From assembly GCF_010915705.1 (NCBI RefSeq), contig NZ_JAAIKE010000015.1, positions 1 through 46,541 on the forward strand: a stretch of DNA of 46,541 nt, written 5' to 3'. Positions within the stretch are counted from its first letter, which is position 1. The number at the start of each line of letters is the position of its first letter. The notes under the pieces were generated by a model. That model worked only from the letters and a program-made list of their open reading frames with translations, ran no database searches and was not told the DNA's origin. Position numbers and translations under genes: made by a program. This stretch comes from Pseudotabrizicola algicola. GTDB lineage: Bacteria; Pseudomonadota; Alphaproteobacteria; Rhodobacterales; Rhodobacteraceae. Shown here piece by piece: positions 17,465 through 25,649 of this stretch.

Positions 17465-18076
17465 TCAGTCCCCGAGCATCGAAAGAAGCCCGTTGCAGCG
17501 ATCCGGCCAGTCCGGCGACCGGACGTCCGCCCACATCATGCCGGCTGATCTTGCTGCATCAATGCCTTGATCACTGTCTTCAAGCACAAGGCAGCCGGAA
17601 GGTGGCGCGCCCAGACGCGCAGCGGCGGCCAGATAAAGGTCAGGGGCGGGCTTCGGGCGCTGGGCGTCCTCTACCGTCACGATGCAGTCGAACAGGACGG
17701 AGAGCCGCGTTTCAGCCAGGACTGCCCGCGCGATGCTGCCTTCGCTGTTGATCACCACCGCCATAGGCAGCCGCCCGAATGCGCGGCGCGCAAGCCCGGC
17801 GACCAACGGGTTTTCGCGCACGTGACCTGTCAGATCTACCGTCAGCGCGACGCTGTCCTCGACAAGGCGGTCCATGTCGAAGCGGGCCGAAGCCTCGGCA
17901 GCGAAGCGCCGGAAAAGGTCGCGTCGCCCGAGGCCCGTAAAGGACATATACCAGTCGCGCGGCATCTGGTGACCTTGCCGTGCAACAGCCAGAGAGATGG
18001 CCTTGTAATGCAGGTCCGCCGTCAGAACGAGCGTTCCGTCACAGTCGAAGAGGAGGGCCGCAGGCAACGGATGCAT
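17465..18076 (-). CDS. HAD-superfamily phosphatase (beta-phosphoglucomutase-like)
   Basis: This is a 203-aa HAD hydrolase of subfamily I. Motif I is LLFDCDGTLVLTADLHYKA near the N-terminus, motif II is VINSEGSI, motif III is RPKPAPDLYLAAA and motif IV is CLVLEDSDQGIDAARSAGM. The KPAPDxY and EDSxxG motifs and the alpha-helical cap match the beta-phosphoglucomutase/phosphoglycolate group, so a sugar phosphate is the likely substrate. I use the ATG at 18076, which places motif I near the start. The ATG at 18112 has the better ribosome-binding site (AAGGA) but overlaps the kinase gene. Motif II has Asn-Ser where Thr/Ser is usual. Confidence 0.82.
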   Translation of the reverse strand: MHPLPAALLFDCDGTLVLTADLHYKAISLAVARQGHQMPRDWYMSFTGLGRRDLFRRFAAEASARFDMDRLVEDSVALTVDLTGHVRENPLVAGLARRAFGRLPMAVVINSEGSIARAVLAETRLSVLFDCIVTVEDAQRPKPAPDLYLAAAARLGAPPSGCLVLEDSDQGIDAARSAGMMWADVRSPDWPDRCNGLLSMLGD

Positions 18077-18083
18077 TCCAGTG

Positions 18084-19522
18084 TCAGAGGCCGTGGCGGG
18101 CAATGGTCGCATTCTCGATCCTTGACTTGAAGAGTTCGACCATCGTGCGTGACAGAAGGTCTTGGGTGAGAGGTTTCGCCAGCGTTGCGATCCGCCCGGG
18201 AAAGCGGGCCGAAAGGGGTTGCACATTTGGCAGGTGCCCCGATACGACGATGGCCCTTGCATCTGGCCAGCGCGTAAGCGCCGCATCTGCCAGACGCCAG
18301 CCTTCTATCTGGCCGTGCAGCGTCAGGTCCGTGACGATCAGGCCGACCGGTTCGGCAAGGTGGCGCAGGGCTGATGTCCTGTCTTCGGCAACCAGCAAGC
18401 GATCCGTTGCGGGGGCAAGCAGCGCGAGGGAGGTGTTCCGGTCGGACGGATCATCCTCGACCAGCAGAACGGTGCCGAGCCGTGGCAGCATTGATGCTTT
18501 CGCTTGCTGCAACGGCAGCACAAGCCGGACAATGGTTCCCTTCGCAGGGGTGGAGACGATGTCGATATCGCCACCGGACTGGCGGATGAACCCATATACC
18601 ATGGCAAGACCAAGCCCCGTGCCGGTGCCGTCGGCGCGGGCGGTGAAGAAGGGTTCCATCGCATGGGCTAGCACTTCGGGGGTCATGCCGGTGCCGGTGT
18701 CGGCAACCTCGATCCGGGCAAGGTCGCGTTCGCGGCGGACCGACAAGGTGATGCGGCCTGCGCCTTCGATGGCCTGGCCGGCGTTGAGGCAGAGGTTCAG
18801 GATCGCGCTTTCCAGCTGGCCCGGATCGACCAGCACCGGCAACTGCCCGGGGCAGCAGTCGATCACCAGCTCCACCTCGTCGCGCAGGGCGAAGCCGACC
18901 AGATCGGCGATGCCATCAACAAGGGTTGGCAGGTCCACGCTGTCCGGTTCCAGATGCTGGCGCCGCGCAAAGGCCAGCAGCCGCCCGGTCAGAGGTGTTC
19001 CAAGGTCCACCGCAGAAGCGATGGTCTGGCGCAAGGGGGCCTGCCGGTCAGGCGGGGCGCTGTCCATCAGGTGCAGGCAACCCGAGATTGTCGACAGGAT
19101 ATTGTCGAAGTCATGCGCCACCTCTCCCGAGACCTTGCCCAAAGCTTCGATCCGCTGGATCTGGCGCAACCGGTCCTCCATCTGCCGCCGTTCGGTCGCG
19201 TCCGAGACAAGCACGACCGCGCCGCCCCCCGGCAGAGGACTTTCGCGCAGCTCGGCTTGGGGACCGGACGGCAGCGACAGGCAGCCGGGTGCTTCGCCCG
19301 CCTGCCAGCCGGCTTCGGCGATCACCTCGGCCAGACGGGGCCGTCCCGCCAGACGGGCGGGATCGATGCGCAGGAAGGGCGCAAGTCGCTGGTTATGGGC
19401 GACGATCTGGCCCTGATCGGAGAGGATCGCGACGCCGTCGCTGATCCCGGCCATCATGTTTTCGTAAAGCGCGGTCCGCTGCGCCATCTGCCGGTGGGAC
19501 CGGTCCAGCCTCAGGGCATTGG
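18084..19522 (-). pseudogene. Hybrid sensor histidine kinase, 5'-truncated
   Basis: About 475 codons remain, with a PAS-like domain (ENMMAGISDGVAILSDQGQIV), HisKA with phosphoacceptor His (ALGKVSGEVAHDFDNIL), HATPase (LNLCLNAGQAIEGAG, VADTGTGM, GTGLGLAMVYGFIRQSGG) and a C-terminal receiver (TVLLVEDDPSDRN, phospho-Asp in LIVTDLTLHG, Lys in ATLAKPLT). Similarity stops near 19522, where the opposite-strand permease fragment begins. Any input or membrane domain upstream of the PAS domain is therefore lost. The first ATG (19487, MAQRTALYENMM) lacks a ribosome-binding site. If expressed it would be a soluble kinase. It is immediately upstream of the HAD gene. Confidence 0.75.
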
Positions 19523-19529
19523 CGCGAAA

Positions 19530-19850
19530 GGCAGCATCACCCTTGGCGCCAATTATGCCACCACGCTGCGTCGGGTAATCCTGCCGCTGATGGGGCCAGC
19601 CATTCTGGCGGCACTCACCTATGCCTTCGTGCGTGCCATCACCTCGGTTTCCGCCGTTATCTTCCTGGTTTCGGCGCGCCACAACATGGCGACCAGCTTC
19701 ATCGTCGGCCGGGTGGAAAACGGCGAGTTCGGCATCGCCATCGCCTATGCCACGGTGCTGATCTTCACCATGCTGGCCGCCATCCTTGCCCTGCAACTGA
19801 TTATCGGTCGCCGCAAACTGCGCCGCACCGATCGTATCGAAACCCACTGA
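19530..19850 (+). pseudogene. ABC permease (iron/putrescine/phosphonate type), C-terminal fragment
   Basis: About 107 codons of a permease that is normally 260-600 aa long remain. The EAA loop (SITLGANYATTLRRVILPL) and the last two membrane segments (AILAALTYAFVRAITSVSAVIFLVS and AYATVLIFTMLAAILALQLIIG) are clear, with MATSFIVGRVENGEFGIAIAYA between. Similarity begins at about 19530 with no start codon or ribosome-binding site. It abuts the truncated histidine kinase head to head. The intact ATPase gene follows 12 bp later, so the original operon was binding protein, permease, ATPase. Confidence 0.82.
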
Positions 19851-19862
19851 GAAAGGGTGCCC

Positions 19863-20912
19863 ATGAAAGGCTCCGTCCGTTCTCAAAACGTCACTAAAAA
19901 GTTCGGTGAAGTGGTGGCGCTCAAGCCCCTGTCGCTGGACATCGCCCCCGGCACGCTGGTCACCCTGCTGGGGCCGTCGGGCTGCGGCAAGACCACGACG
20001 CTGCGTCTGATCGCAGGGCTGGAAAGCGCCAGCGAGGGGCGCATCCTGATCGGGGGCGAGGATGTGACGCATCTGTCGGCCACCTATCGCCGCGTCTCGA
20101 TGGTGTTCCAGTCCTACGCCCTCTTTCCGCACATGACGGTGGCAGAGAACGTAGGCTACGGCCTGTCGGTCAAGGGCATGCCGAGGGCCGAAGTCAAGGC
20201 ACGCGCCGAGGCGGGGCTTGAAACGGTGGGTCTGAAGGGCTTTGGCACGCGGCTGCCCTCGGAACTGTCGGGCGGGCAGCAACAGCGGGTGGCAGTGGCC
20301 CGCGCGATCGTGCTGGAGCCCGAAGTGCTGCTTCTGGATGAGCCGCTGTCGAACCTTGACGCAAAACTCCGCCGCCACGTGCGCGAGGAGATCCGCCAGA
20401 TCCAGCAACGCCTCGGCCTCACGGCGGTCTATGTCACCCATGACCAGGAAGAGGCGATGGCAGTCTCGGACCGCATCATCGTGATGAAGAATGCCGAGGT
20501 TGCGCAGGAAGGCACCCCGCATGACCTTTACGACCGGCCGGCAAACGCCTTCATCGCGGATTTCATCGGAGACGCGAACCTGATTGACTTGGAAGTCACC
20601 CAATCGGGCGCCGAGACCGAAATCGTGTTGCAGGGCCGTCGGCTGCGCCTTCCGCTGCAAAGCGCAGCGATCGGCCCCGCCAAACTGGTTCTGCGGCCGC
20701 ACCATGTTCGCCTGTCGCACGATCCGGCACCCCAGCGGTTTGCTGCCGAAGTGACCTATGCTGCTTGGCTGGGCAATTCCGTGCAGTATACGCTCAGCAG
20801 CGATGGCGGCCCGATCTTCGCCATTGCCCCGCCGCAGCCGTTGCCCTTCCGGCAGGGCGACAACGTGCAGCTTGGCTTTGCCCCCGAGGATGTGCGGCTG
20901 GTGCCGGCCTGA
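19863..20912 (+). CDS. ABC transporter ATP-binding protein, FbpC/PotA type
   Basis: This is an intact 349-aa ATPase. It has Walker A GPSGCGKTTT, signature LSGGQQQRVAVARAI, Walker [22 protein letters not shown] and switch VYVTHDQEEAMAVSD, followed by a C-terminal TOBE domain (LVLRPHHVRLSH, YAAWLGNSVQYTL). The family energises uptake of ferric iron, polyamines or 2-aminoethylphosphonate. The ATG at 19863 follows GAAAGGG. Its permease is reduced to a C-terminal stump directly upstream and no binding protein is present, so it is orphaned here unless it serves a permease elsewhere. A GCCGGC-CTGA-GCCGGC inverted repeat overlaps its stop codon. Confidence 0.92.
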   Translation: MKGSVRSQNVTKKFGEVVALKPLSLDIAPGTLVTLLGPSGCGKTTTLRLIAGLESASEGRILIGGEDVTHLSATYRRVSMVFQSYALFPHMTVAENVGYGLSVKGMPRAEVKARAEAGLETVGLKGFGTRLPSELSGGQQQRVAVARAIVLEPEVLLLDEPLSNLDAKLRRHVREEIRQIQQRLGLTAVYVTHDQEEAMAVSDRIIVMKNAEVAQEGTPHDLYDRPANAFIADFIGDANLIDLEVTQSGAETEIVLQGRRLRLPLQSAAIGPAKLVLRPHHVRLSHDPAPQRFAAEVTYAAWLGNSVQYTLSSDGGPIFAIAPPQPLPFRQGDNVQLGFAPEDVRLVPA

Positions 20913-21120
20913 GCCGGCGCGCCGAAATGGGGGGAGCGGAAACCATAAACCGCAACCTTCGCCGCATTGCCGTCAGGCTGTCGCAGGCGAGGGGCAGGAC
21001 ATGAAGACGGGGCTACCCGCAAAAATCGGATAGTGACGGGGTCTACGATCCGTAAACTGATGCGGTGGATGCCCCCACGCCGACGGCATCACTCATGCCA
21101 TCATGGTTCCATCGGATGCA

Positions 21121-21263
21121 TGTAAAAAAGGCATAAGAGTGCACACCCCTTAAAAAAACCCGATTTTTCACCATTAAGGCGTTGAAATCATTGTATGATT
21201 TTAGGGGCGACCGCGCAGGACCTTATAAGCACGCACACTTGGAAGCATAAACGTGCACACCCC
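21121..21263 (+). repeat. Left end of the Tn7-like element with three TnsB-type repeats
   Basis: TGT at 21121 is followed by repeat L1 (GCATAAGAGTGCACACCCC, from 21132), L2 (ATAAGcacGCACAC, 21225-21238) and L3 (GCATAAACGTGCACACCCC, 21245-21263), all in the same orientation pointing inward. L1 and L3 differ at two of 19 positions, and L2 keeps the ATAAG-N3-GCACAC frame. An AATCAT-TGT-ATGATT palindrome lies at 21186-21200. Confidence 0.75.
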
Positions 21264-21276
21264 GGGCCGGCAAGCA

Positions 21277-21304
21277 AAAAGGCCCGCACGAGGCGGGCCT
21301 TACG
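21277..21304 (-). terminator. Rho-independent terminator of the tnsA-tnsB-like pair
   Basis: AAGGCCCGC-CTCGT-GCGGGCCTTTTT (minus strand) directly follows and overlaps the TAA of the TnsB-like gene. The stem is 9 bp and perfect with a T-run. Its position shows that the short TnsB-like frame ends at a properly organised gene end. Confidence 0.85.
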
Positions 21305-22202
21305 ACAGAAAATCGCGGGGGTTATCGGTGCTGCCTTTGCCGAGCTTGCGCTTCGTTTCCCGCAGGCCAAGCTTTGCGACCATGATTTCAGTCGGCGTCA
21401 ATTTGGCCTCGATCTGGGCCTTAATCGTTGCCGGAGATGGAACCTGCAGCAGCGGAAGCTCGTTCCGGCCGCAAAATTCGTTGATACCCTTGATCTCGTC
21501 TTCGACCGCTTTGTGCACGTCAGCAATGCGGCCGTCGGTCAAGTTCAGAAAGTTTTCCGGGGTGTTGCGATCGATGATTTCGCGGACATCAATAGACACC
21601 CTGTCTACCCGGTTTCCCTTTAGGTGCGTCCGGGGGATCAGGGCATCTCGTGGATCCTGTGTTGGATCGAGGCCTTTGAAGACATTGTAGTATTCCATCA
21701 GGGTGCGACCCTGATAGAGGAACAACCGCTTGCTAAATCCGCCGCGCGCCGGTTTTGTTAAGACAGTCTCGCCCAAGCCTTTCGATGTATGCTCTGCAAT
21801 GAACTTACGAGCCTCGGGCTTGTCAGCGCCACGAATGGACAAGCGAAACAACTCTTTGCCGGGCTCTTGGCGCCGCTGCTCCTCATAGGCCTTCATCGCC
21901 AGACAAAACGCGACATGGAAATCGGCCATTTTCCGAGCATCTTCGCTCAACGCCTCGCAAGACTCGAAGCCATCGAGCCGAACAGTCGTAGCGGGCTGGG
22001 CATCCAAACGTGGCGCGATCAACTTTGCGCCCGGCAGATTGAGCTGCGCAACAAGCTCCCCATAGCCCAGGAAAGAGGTGAAATCGTCGCCGACACCCTG
22101 GATGTAGTAGCCACGATCATCTTGACCGGTGACAATGACATTTCGACGCGAAACCGACACGATCGTGCCGGGAGCCAAATTATAGCGCGGTTGGAAAGTC
22201 AT
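21300..22202 (-). CDS. TnsB-like (Mu-type transposase) N-terminal DNA-binding protein lacking the DDE domain
   Basis: This is a 300-aa protein. The N-terminal segment (YNLAPGTIVSVSRRNVIVTG, RGYYIQGVGDDFTSFLGYGEL) is the small beta-rich domain that opens many TnsB/TniA-type transposases, and it is followed by helical DNA-binding regions (LGETVLTKPARGGFSKRLFLY, MEYYNVFKGLDP, KLTPTEIMVAKLGLRETKRKLGKG). In full-length relatives the catalytic DDE integrase fold starts right after such a segment. Here the frame stops 12 residues later and a terminator follows. The frame is open and coupled to the TnsA-like gene by ATGA, so it looks maintained. It could still bind the end repeats 40-180 bp downstream of its own stop. 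The assignment rests on pattern recognition by eye. Confidence 0.65.
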   Translation of the reverse strand: MTFQPRYNLAPGTIVSVSRRNVIVTGQDDRGYYIQGVGDDFTSFLGYGELVAQLNLPGAKLIAPRLDAQPATTVRLDGFESCEALSEDARKMADFHVAFCLAMKAYEEQRRQEPGKELFRLSIRGADKPEARKFIAEHTSKGLGETVLTKPARGGFSKRLFLYQGRTLMEYYNVFKGLDPTQDPRDALIPRTHLKGNRVDRVSIDVREIIDRNTPENFLNLTDGRIADVHKAVEDEIKGINEFCGRNELPLLQVPSPATIKAQIEAKLTPTEIMVAKLGLRETKRKLGKGSTDNPRDFLS

Positions 22203-22981
22203 GCTGCCGCCTTAACCCGCGAATTTTCCCAGAGGAGGTTGTCGAGGTTTGCCTTCAAATATCCCTTGGCCACCAAGCGATGGCACGCTGCAAACATCCG
22301 CTTCTGGGGCATCTGAGCCAACGCAAACAGGTCTTTCATAAAATAGAAGGACCGACCGGAGCGAACGACGTCGAGAAGATGTTCATCCGCCTCGTCATCG
22401 GGATTGAAGATGAAGTAATGCATCAATGCGAGGTTGCGGCACCGCTGGCGGCTGAAGTCGTCGCCATTGACGACAATCATGTCGTTAGCCACTTTTTTTG
22501 GCAGGGCCATCTTGATCGCGTCAAGTTCCCGCTGCGTTGCAGTCTTTGACAGGCTGTGTCCATTCCGGACGTAGATCAGACGGCGATAGCCGCTGCGGAA
22601 GGTCACCATCAGATCAAAGGTGTGAGTGCGATTTTCTCCATTCGGTCCTTTGAATTTGACCTGCAGGGGCTGAAAGTGAAGGTCAAAGGTTTTCGGTGAG
22701 ATCAGGATCTGCAAAGCAGTGCCCGCCTCCGGCTCACTTTCAGCAATACCGACTTTCAGCTTCCACTCGTTAGCAGCGGTCCGATAGGGCAGAAAAATCT
22801 TGTGAGAGACAGACGAGCGGCTGCTGGGATTGCGCACGCCGTCAAAAGGCAGAACGCCATGAATGTCCCCAAGTTTCAGCGCGCTCGCTTTCGGCAGCTT
22901 CGGAGGTGCGTAGTTCCAGCTGTCATGGTCGAAGACCATGTCGTCGATGATATATTCAGACTGCTTCTTGGGCTTGGGCAT
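22199..22981 (-). CDS. TnsA-like endonuclease-family protein with atypical active site
   Basis: This is a 260-aa protein read as TnsA-like. The core ALQILISPKTFDLHFQPLQV leads to HTFDLMVTFRSGYRRLIYV. This matches the TnsA fold, in which a Glu, an Asp (the HTxDF position, here HTFDL) and a Gln/Glu-x-Lys triad cut the 5' strands of the transposon. The Lys motif, usually VxVKP or ExK, is IYVRN here, and the first acidic position is not obvious, so cleavage activity is doubtful. The C-terminal part (QMPQKRMFAACHRLVAKGYLKANLDN) resembles the winged-helix half that contacts TnsB/TnsC. The start at 22981 has GAGG upstream, and the gene overlaps the TnsB-like gene by 4 bp. Confidence 0.6.
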   Translation of the reverse strand: MPKPKKQSEYIIDDMVFDHDSWNYAPPKLPKASALKLGDIHGVLPFDGVRNPSSRSSVSHKIFLPYRTAANEWKLKVGIAESEPEAGTALQILISPKTFDLHFQPLQVKFKGPNGENRTHTFDLMVTFRSGYRRLIYVRNGHSLSKTATQRELDAIKMALPKKVANDMIVVNGDDFSRQRCRNLALMHYFIFNPDDEADEHLLDVVRSGRSFYFMKDLFALAQMPQKRMFAACHRLVAKGYLKANLDNLLWENSRVKAAA

Positions 22982-23004
22982 CTGGTGGCCTCACGGTGTC
23001 CGAA

Positions 23005-23028
23005 GTCCCGGCCGGCATTGGCCGGGAC
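23005..23028 (-). promoter_or_regulatory. Perfect inverted repeat upstream of the TnsA-like gene
   Basis: GTCCCGGCC and GGCCGGGAC form a 9-bp perfect stem with loop GGCATT, 24-47 bp upstream of the TnsA-like start. It may be an operator or a leader hairpin. Confidence 0.4.
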
Positions 23029-23763
23029 CATTCTCCTGGCCGCGTGGAAGCAGGGCCCAAAAGGACCTCGAGCATTCACTGCGGCGGACGCTCGCCCGAT
23101 CTGTTGGCGCAGATGGAGCAAGTCGTCTGATCAAGAAGGAGGACAGGAAACCTTGCCTTGAGACGCAGACTCTGCTACCCATGGCATGATTGCGGGAGGT
23201 TCCTATCTGCCTTCCTTGAAGCACCTGATCCGTTGGCGCGGATCGGGTGTTTTACTTTTGGGGATATCCCCGGGTTGTTCATGCCCTGCGGACACACAGC
23301 AAACCCACACTGTCAATGCGCGACGCTTGGTAATTGCCCCGCTATTCTGGGGCGCCATCGGCATTCGCAGAGCGCTATGCGGCCACTGGGTGGCAGGAAA
23401 TTGGTTCTATTCCGTCAGTCTGTCCTTTCATGTGAAATCCCGTTTGGTCAGCAAACGAGGTCGGCGGTAGCAAGCGAAGGCGCGGCGATCAAGGATAAAG
23501 TTTTACCCAAGTCACTGATAAAAAACACATCTTTGGATTTTCGCACAACGCCCGTTACCTCCCACTATGGCCGTTTCCCCTTCCCCGGTCGTGGTTTGCA
23601 ACGGACGGACCTCCCTGAGCCACGACTTCTTCGCAAAATCCACGGCGGCGCCGACGTCCACGAAACATGCATCTTTCTTTCTGCTGCCAGCAGGCATGGA
23701 GTATCATAGCGCCAAAGCACTGGCGGTTTTGGCAGGTTTGCAATGTGACGATTCGCAGAAGGT
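23029..23763. other. 735-bp stretch with a plus-strand terminator but no recognised gene
   Basis: I see no convincing protein gene here. The strongest element is a plus-strand terminator at 23222-23249: CACCTGATCCG, loop TTGGCG, CGGATCGGGTG (11 bp with one G-T pair), then TTTTACTTTT. A strong AAGGAGG occurs at about 23135 without a usable start behind it. The terminator has no upstream protein gene on its strand, so a small RNA reading from near 23030 is possible. Open frames between 23510 and 23760 on both strands have weak coding character; one on the minus strand (MPAGSRKKDACFVDVGAAVDF..., 23512-23697) is the best but resembles nothing I know. Confidence 0.4.
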
Positions 23764-24438
23764 TCAGTCTTTTGGGGGCGCTATCAGCTTTGCGAGATCC
23801 ACCAAAAGCTCCTTGGGAATTTGACTTATGGCGCGGTCGCGGCGTTTGCTGCGCTTTTCCTTGGGGCCCAAAAACGAAACATTATAGAAAACGCTGCCTG
23901 ACCCACCTTCGGACGGCGCGACCCGGGCCCTGATGCCGGCTGCCGGCCGCGTGGGAAAGATATCGACTTCCAAAAACTCGAGCAGCGGATCATCTGGACC
24001 AGCAAGTTTCTCAAGGATGGCCGCGAACGTATCGTCAAACTTGGCGGCAAGCGGCAACCGCTGAAGCAACTGGTTCACCTCGATGGCCGCAAAGGCCCCT
24101 CCGTTCGAGGTCAATAGCTGGCTGGCCGTAAGATCAACAGATCCTTGCCCAAGCATGAAACCAATGTCTGGATCGACTTTCCAGACCTCTGCGCCAATCA
24201 GGTCGAGATCACCGAGCGCCCCCATCACATGGGGTGTCTCTTTTGGACCGATGCCGCAAATCAGTGGAATGGCGTGATACGTCAGATCCTTTGCGGTGAT
24301 CTGTGCAGCACCTGCACCCCGGGGAGACTTGTCACGCAGGCCATGGTCAAGCAAGCGCAGGCCGATGTTCTTGACCGCCGCGACCGGGACCTCGAACTCT
24401 TCCGCCAGGTAGATGTGCGCTTCGCCAATGGTGGCCAT
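23764..24438 (-). CDS. Unrecognised protein with HTH-like N-terminus, cargo of the Tn7-like element
   Basis: I do not recognise this 224-aa protein. The N-terminus (MATIGEAHIYLAEEFEVPVAAVKNIGLRLLDHGLRDKS) reads like a helix-turn-helix that could bind DNA, and the element-type phrase AAQITAKDLTYHAIPLICG suggests helical packing after it. The C-terminus is lysine/arginine-rich (GPKEKRSKRRDRAISQIPKELLVDLAKLIAPPKD). There is no signal peptide or membrane segment. The ATG at 24438 is preceded by GGAGAG; an in-frame ATG at 24510 is possible. An A+T-rich stretch upstream (24450-24620) probably holds its promoter. It could be a regulator of the island or part of a defence system. Confidence 0.6.
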   Translation of the reverse strand: MATIGEAHIYLAEEFEVPVAAVKNIGLRLLDHGLRDKSPRGAGAAQITAKDLTYHAIPLICGIGPKETPHVMGALGDLDLIGAEVWKVDPDIGFMLGQGSVDLTASQLLTSNGGAFAAIEVNQLLQRLPLAAKFDDTFAAILEKLAGPDDPLLEFLEVDIFPTRPAAGIRARVAPSEGGSGSVFYNVSFLGPKEKRSKRRDRAISQIPKELLVDLAKLIAPPKD

Positions 24439-24733
24439 GATCTGCTCTCCGACTATGGCCTTAGTGTTAAATTTTTTCGCAAACTGAGTCAACCCGTTAA
24501 GTTTGCGCAAAACCTATCGACAATGAAAAAACGCACCAAGCTCGGTATTGAAGGACTATCGCAGCATCGCTTGCCAAATACAAAATATCTTAAATATTTG
24601 AAATAAAACAATATTTCACCGACCCGCCTTCGGAACAGAGCCTGCCCTGGGCTTCCAGCTTGTCAGCCAGACTGTCCTCGCAGAACTTGGCATAGATGGT
24701 CAACGATGCCCGTCGCATGGAGTGCTTGACGCG

Positions 24734-25510
24734 TTACATGCCATATTCGAGCTTTGGGAAGTATTCCTTAAACGATGCATCGCGCGCTGCATCGATGAAC
24801 CCTCTGACTACTTCGACGGGCGACGGCGCATGATTTTCAGTGACCTCAAGAATAGCTGCTAGAATGATATTCAGTTGCGCGATCCGATGATCCAGCTTTC
24901 CCTTAAGCTCTACCGGCACCATGTCAGCGGCTGCTAGGCCTTCAAAATTTCGTATCACGCCGGGAGTGGTGTCAAGCCAGTTCTGCATCTCGGCATGACG
25001 ACGACCATATTCTTCAACAAGGCTAATCAGATGAATGGCACCGGATTCCAAGTCCTCGATTTGCCCAACCACCTCAAAGTCCTTCTTGGTGAAAAGGAAC
25101 GAATACTCAGTCGACTTAAGGCGCTCTGGTTCAACAAATTTTCCTGGGATCGCACCCACCATCTGAGAGGGATCCGTTACCCTGAGACCGATCGCATTGA
25201 CGTTGGCAACGCCCTCATCAATCGCATTTTTGACCGCATAGATGATGTTTGCGTAACGCGAAATCTTGGAAAACGTGGCTAGCGCCATGGCGGCATCAGC
25301 CTTCATGGCGTCAACGTTGCGCTGGTTGCGCTCTGCCCGGATAGTGAGCCACAAGATCAGGAGCGCGACAGCAGCAGAGCCGATGGTGGCAAGACCAGCG
25401 GCAAGGACTTCAACCCAAGGGAGGCCTTCATCGGCCTTTTCAACAGGGATGATGAACAGGGAAACACGGCCATTGAGCTCAGTTAGCAATCCGATGAAGC
25501 CGTCCAACAT
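24734..25510 (-). CDS. Unrecognised membrane-anchored protein, island cargo
   Basis: This is a 258-aa protein of unknown family. Residues about 32-57 (WVEVLAAGLATIGSAAVALLILWLTI) form one clear membrane helix, followed by a positively charged edge (RAERNQRNVDAMKADAA) and a long, mainly helical soluble domain with coiled-coil character. This layout, one anchor and a cytoplasmic helical domain, is frequent in small effectors of phage-defence systems, but the sequence gives no specific match. The gap of about 140 bp to mcrC and the same orientation leave co-transcription open. A short minus-strand frame just downstream (about 24604-24718, MRRASLTIYAKFCEDSLADK) may be a gene remnant. Confidence 0.6.
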   Translation of the reverse strand: MLDGFIGLLTELNGRVSLFIIPVEKADEGLPWVEVLAAGLATIGSAAVALLILWLTIRAERNQRNVDAMKADAAMALATFSKISRYANIIYAVKNAIDEGVANVNAIGLRVTDPSQMVGAIPGKFVEPERLKSTEYSFLFTKKDFEVVGQIEDLESGAIHLISLVEEYGRRHAEMQNWLDTTPGVIRNFEGLAAADMVPVELKGKLDHRIAQLNIILAAILEVTENHAPSPVEVVRGFIDAARDASFKEYFPKLEYGM

Positions 25511-25649
25511 CCATCAACCCCTTGAAACCACGGTTAGTCGAACTTCATTTGTGCCGTCCATTGGACGCCGCCCGAAGTAGATGGCGACACGGCTAAATCA
25601 CCCTCAGTAACGGCATGTCGCAAAAATGCCGCTACTGGTGAGTGAAACG

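Noticed and set aside
18084-20720. A continuous 878-codon minus-strand frame
   Set aside because: Only its last about 475 codons (18084-19522) have kinase similarity. The first part runs antisense to an intact ABC ATPase and a permease fragment and has no family features.
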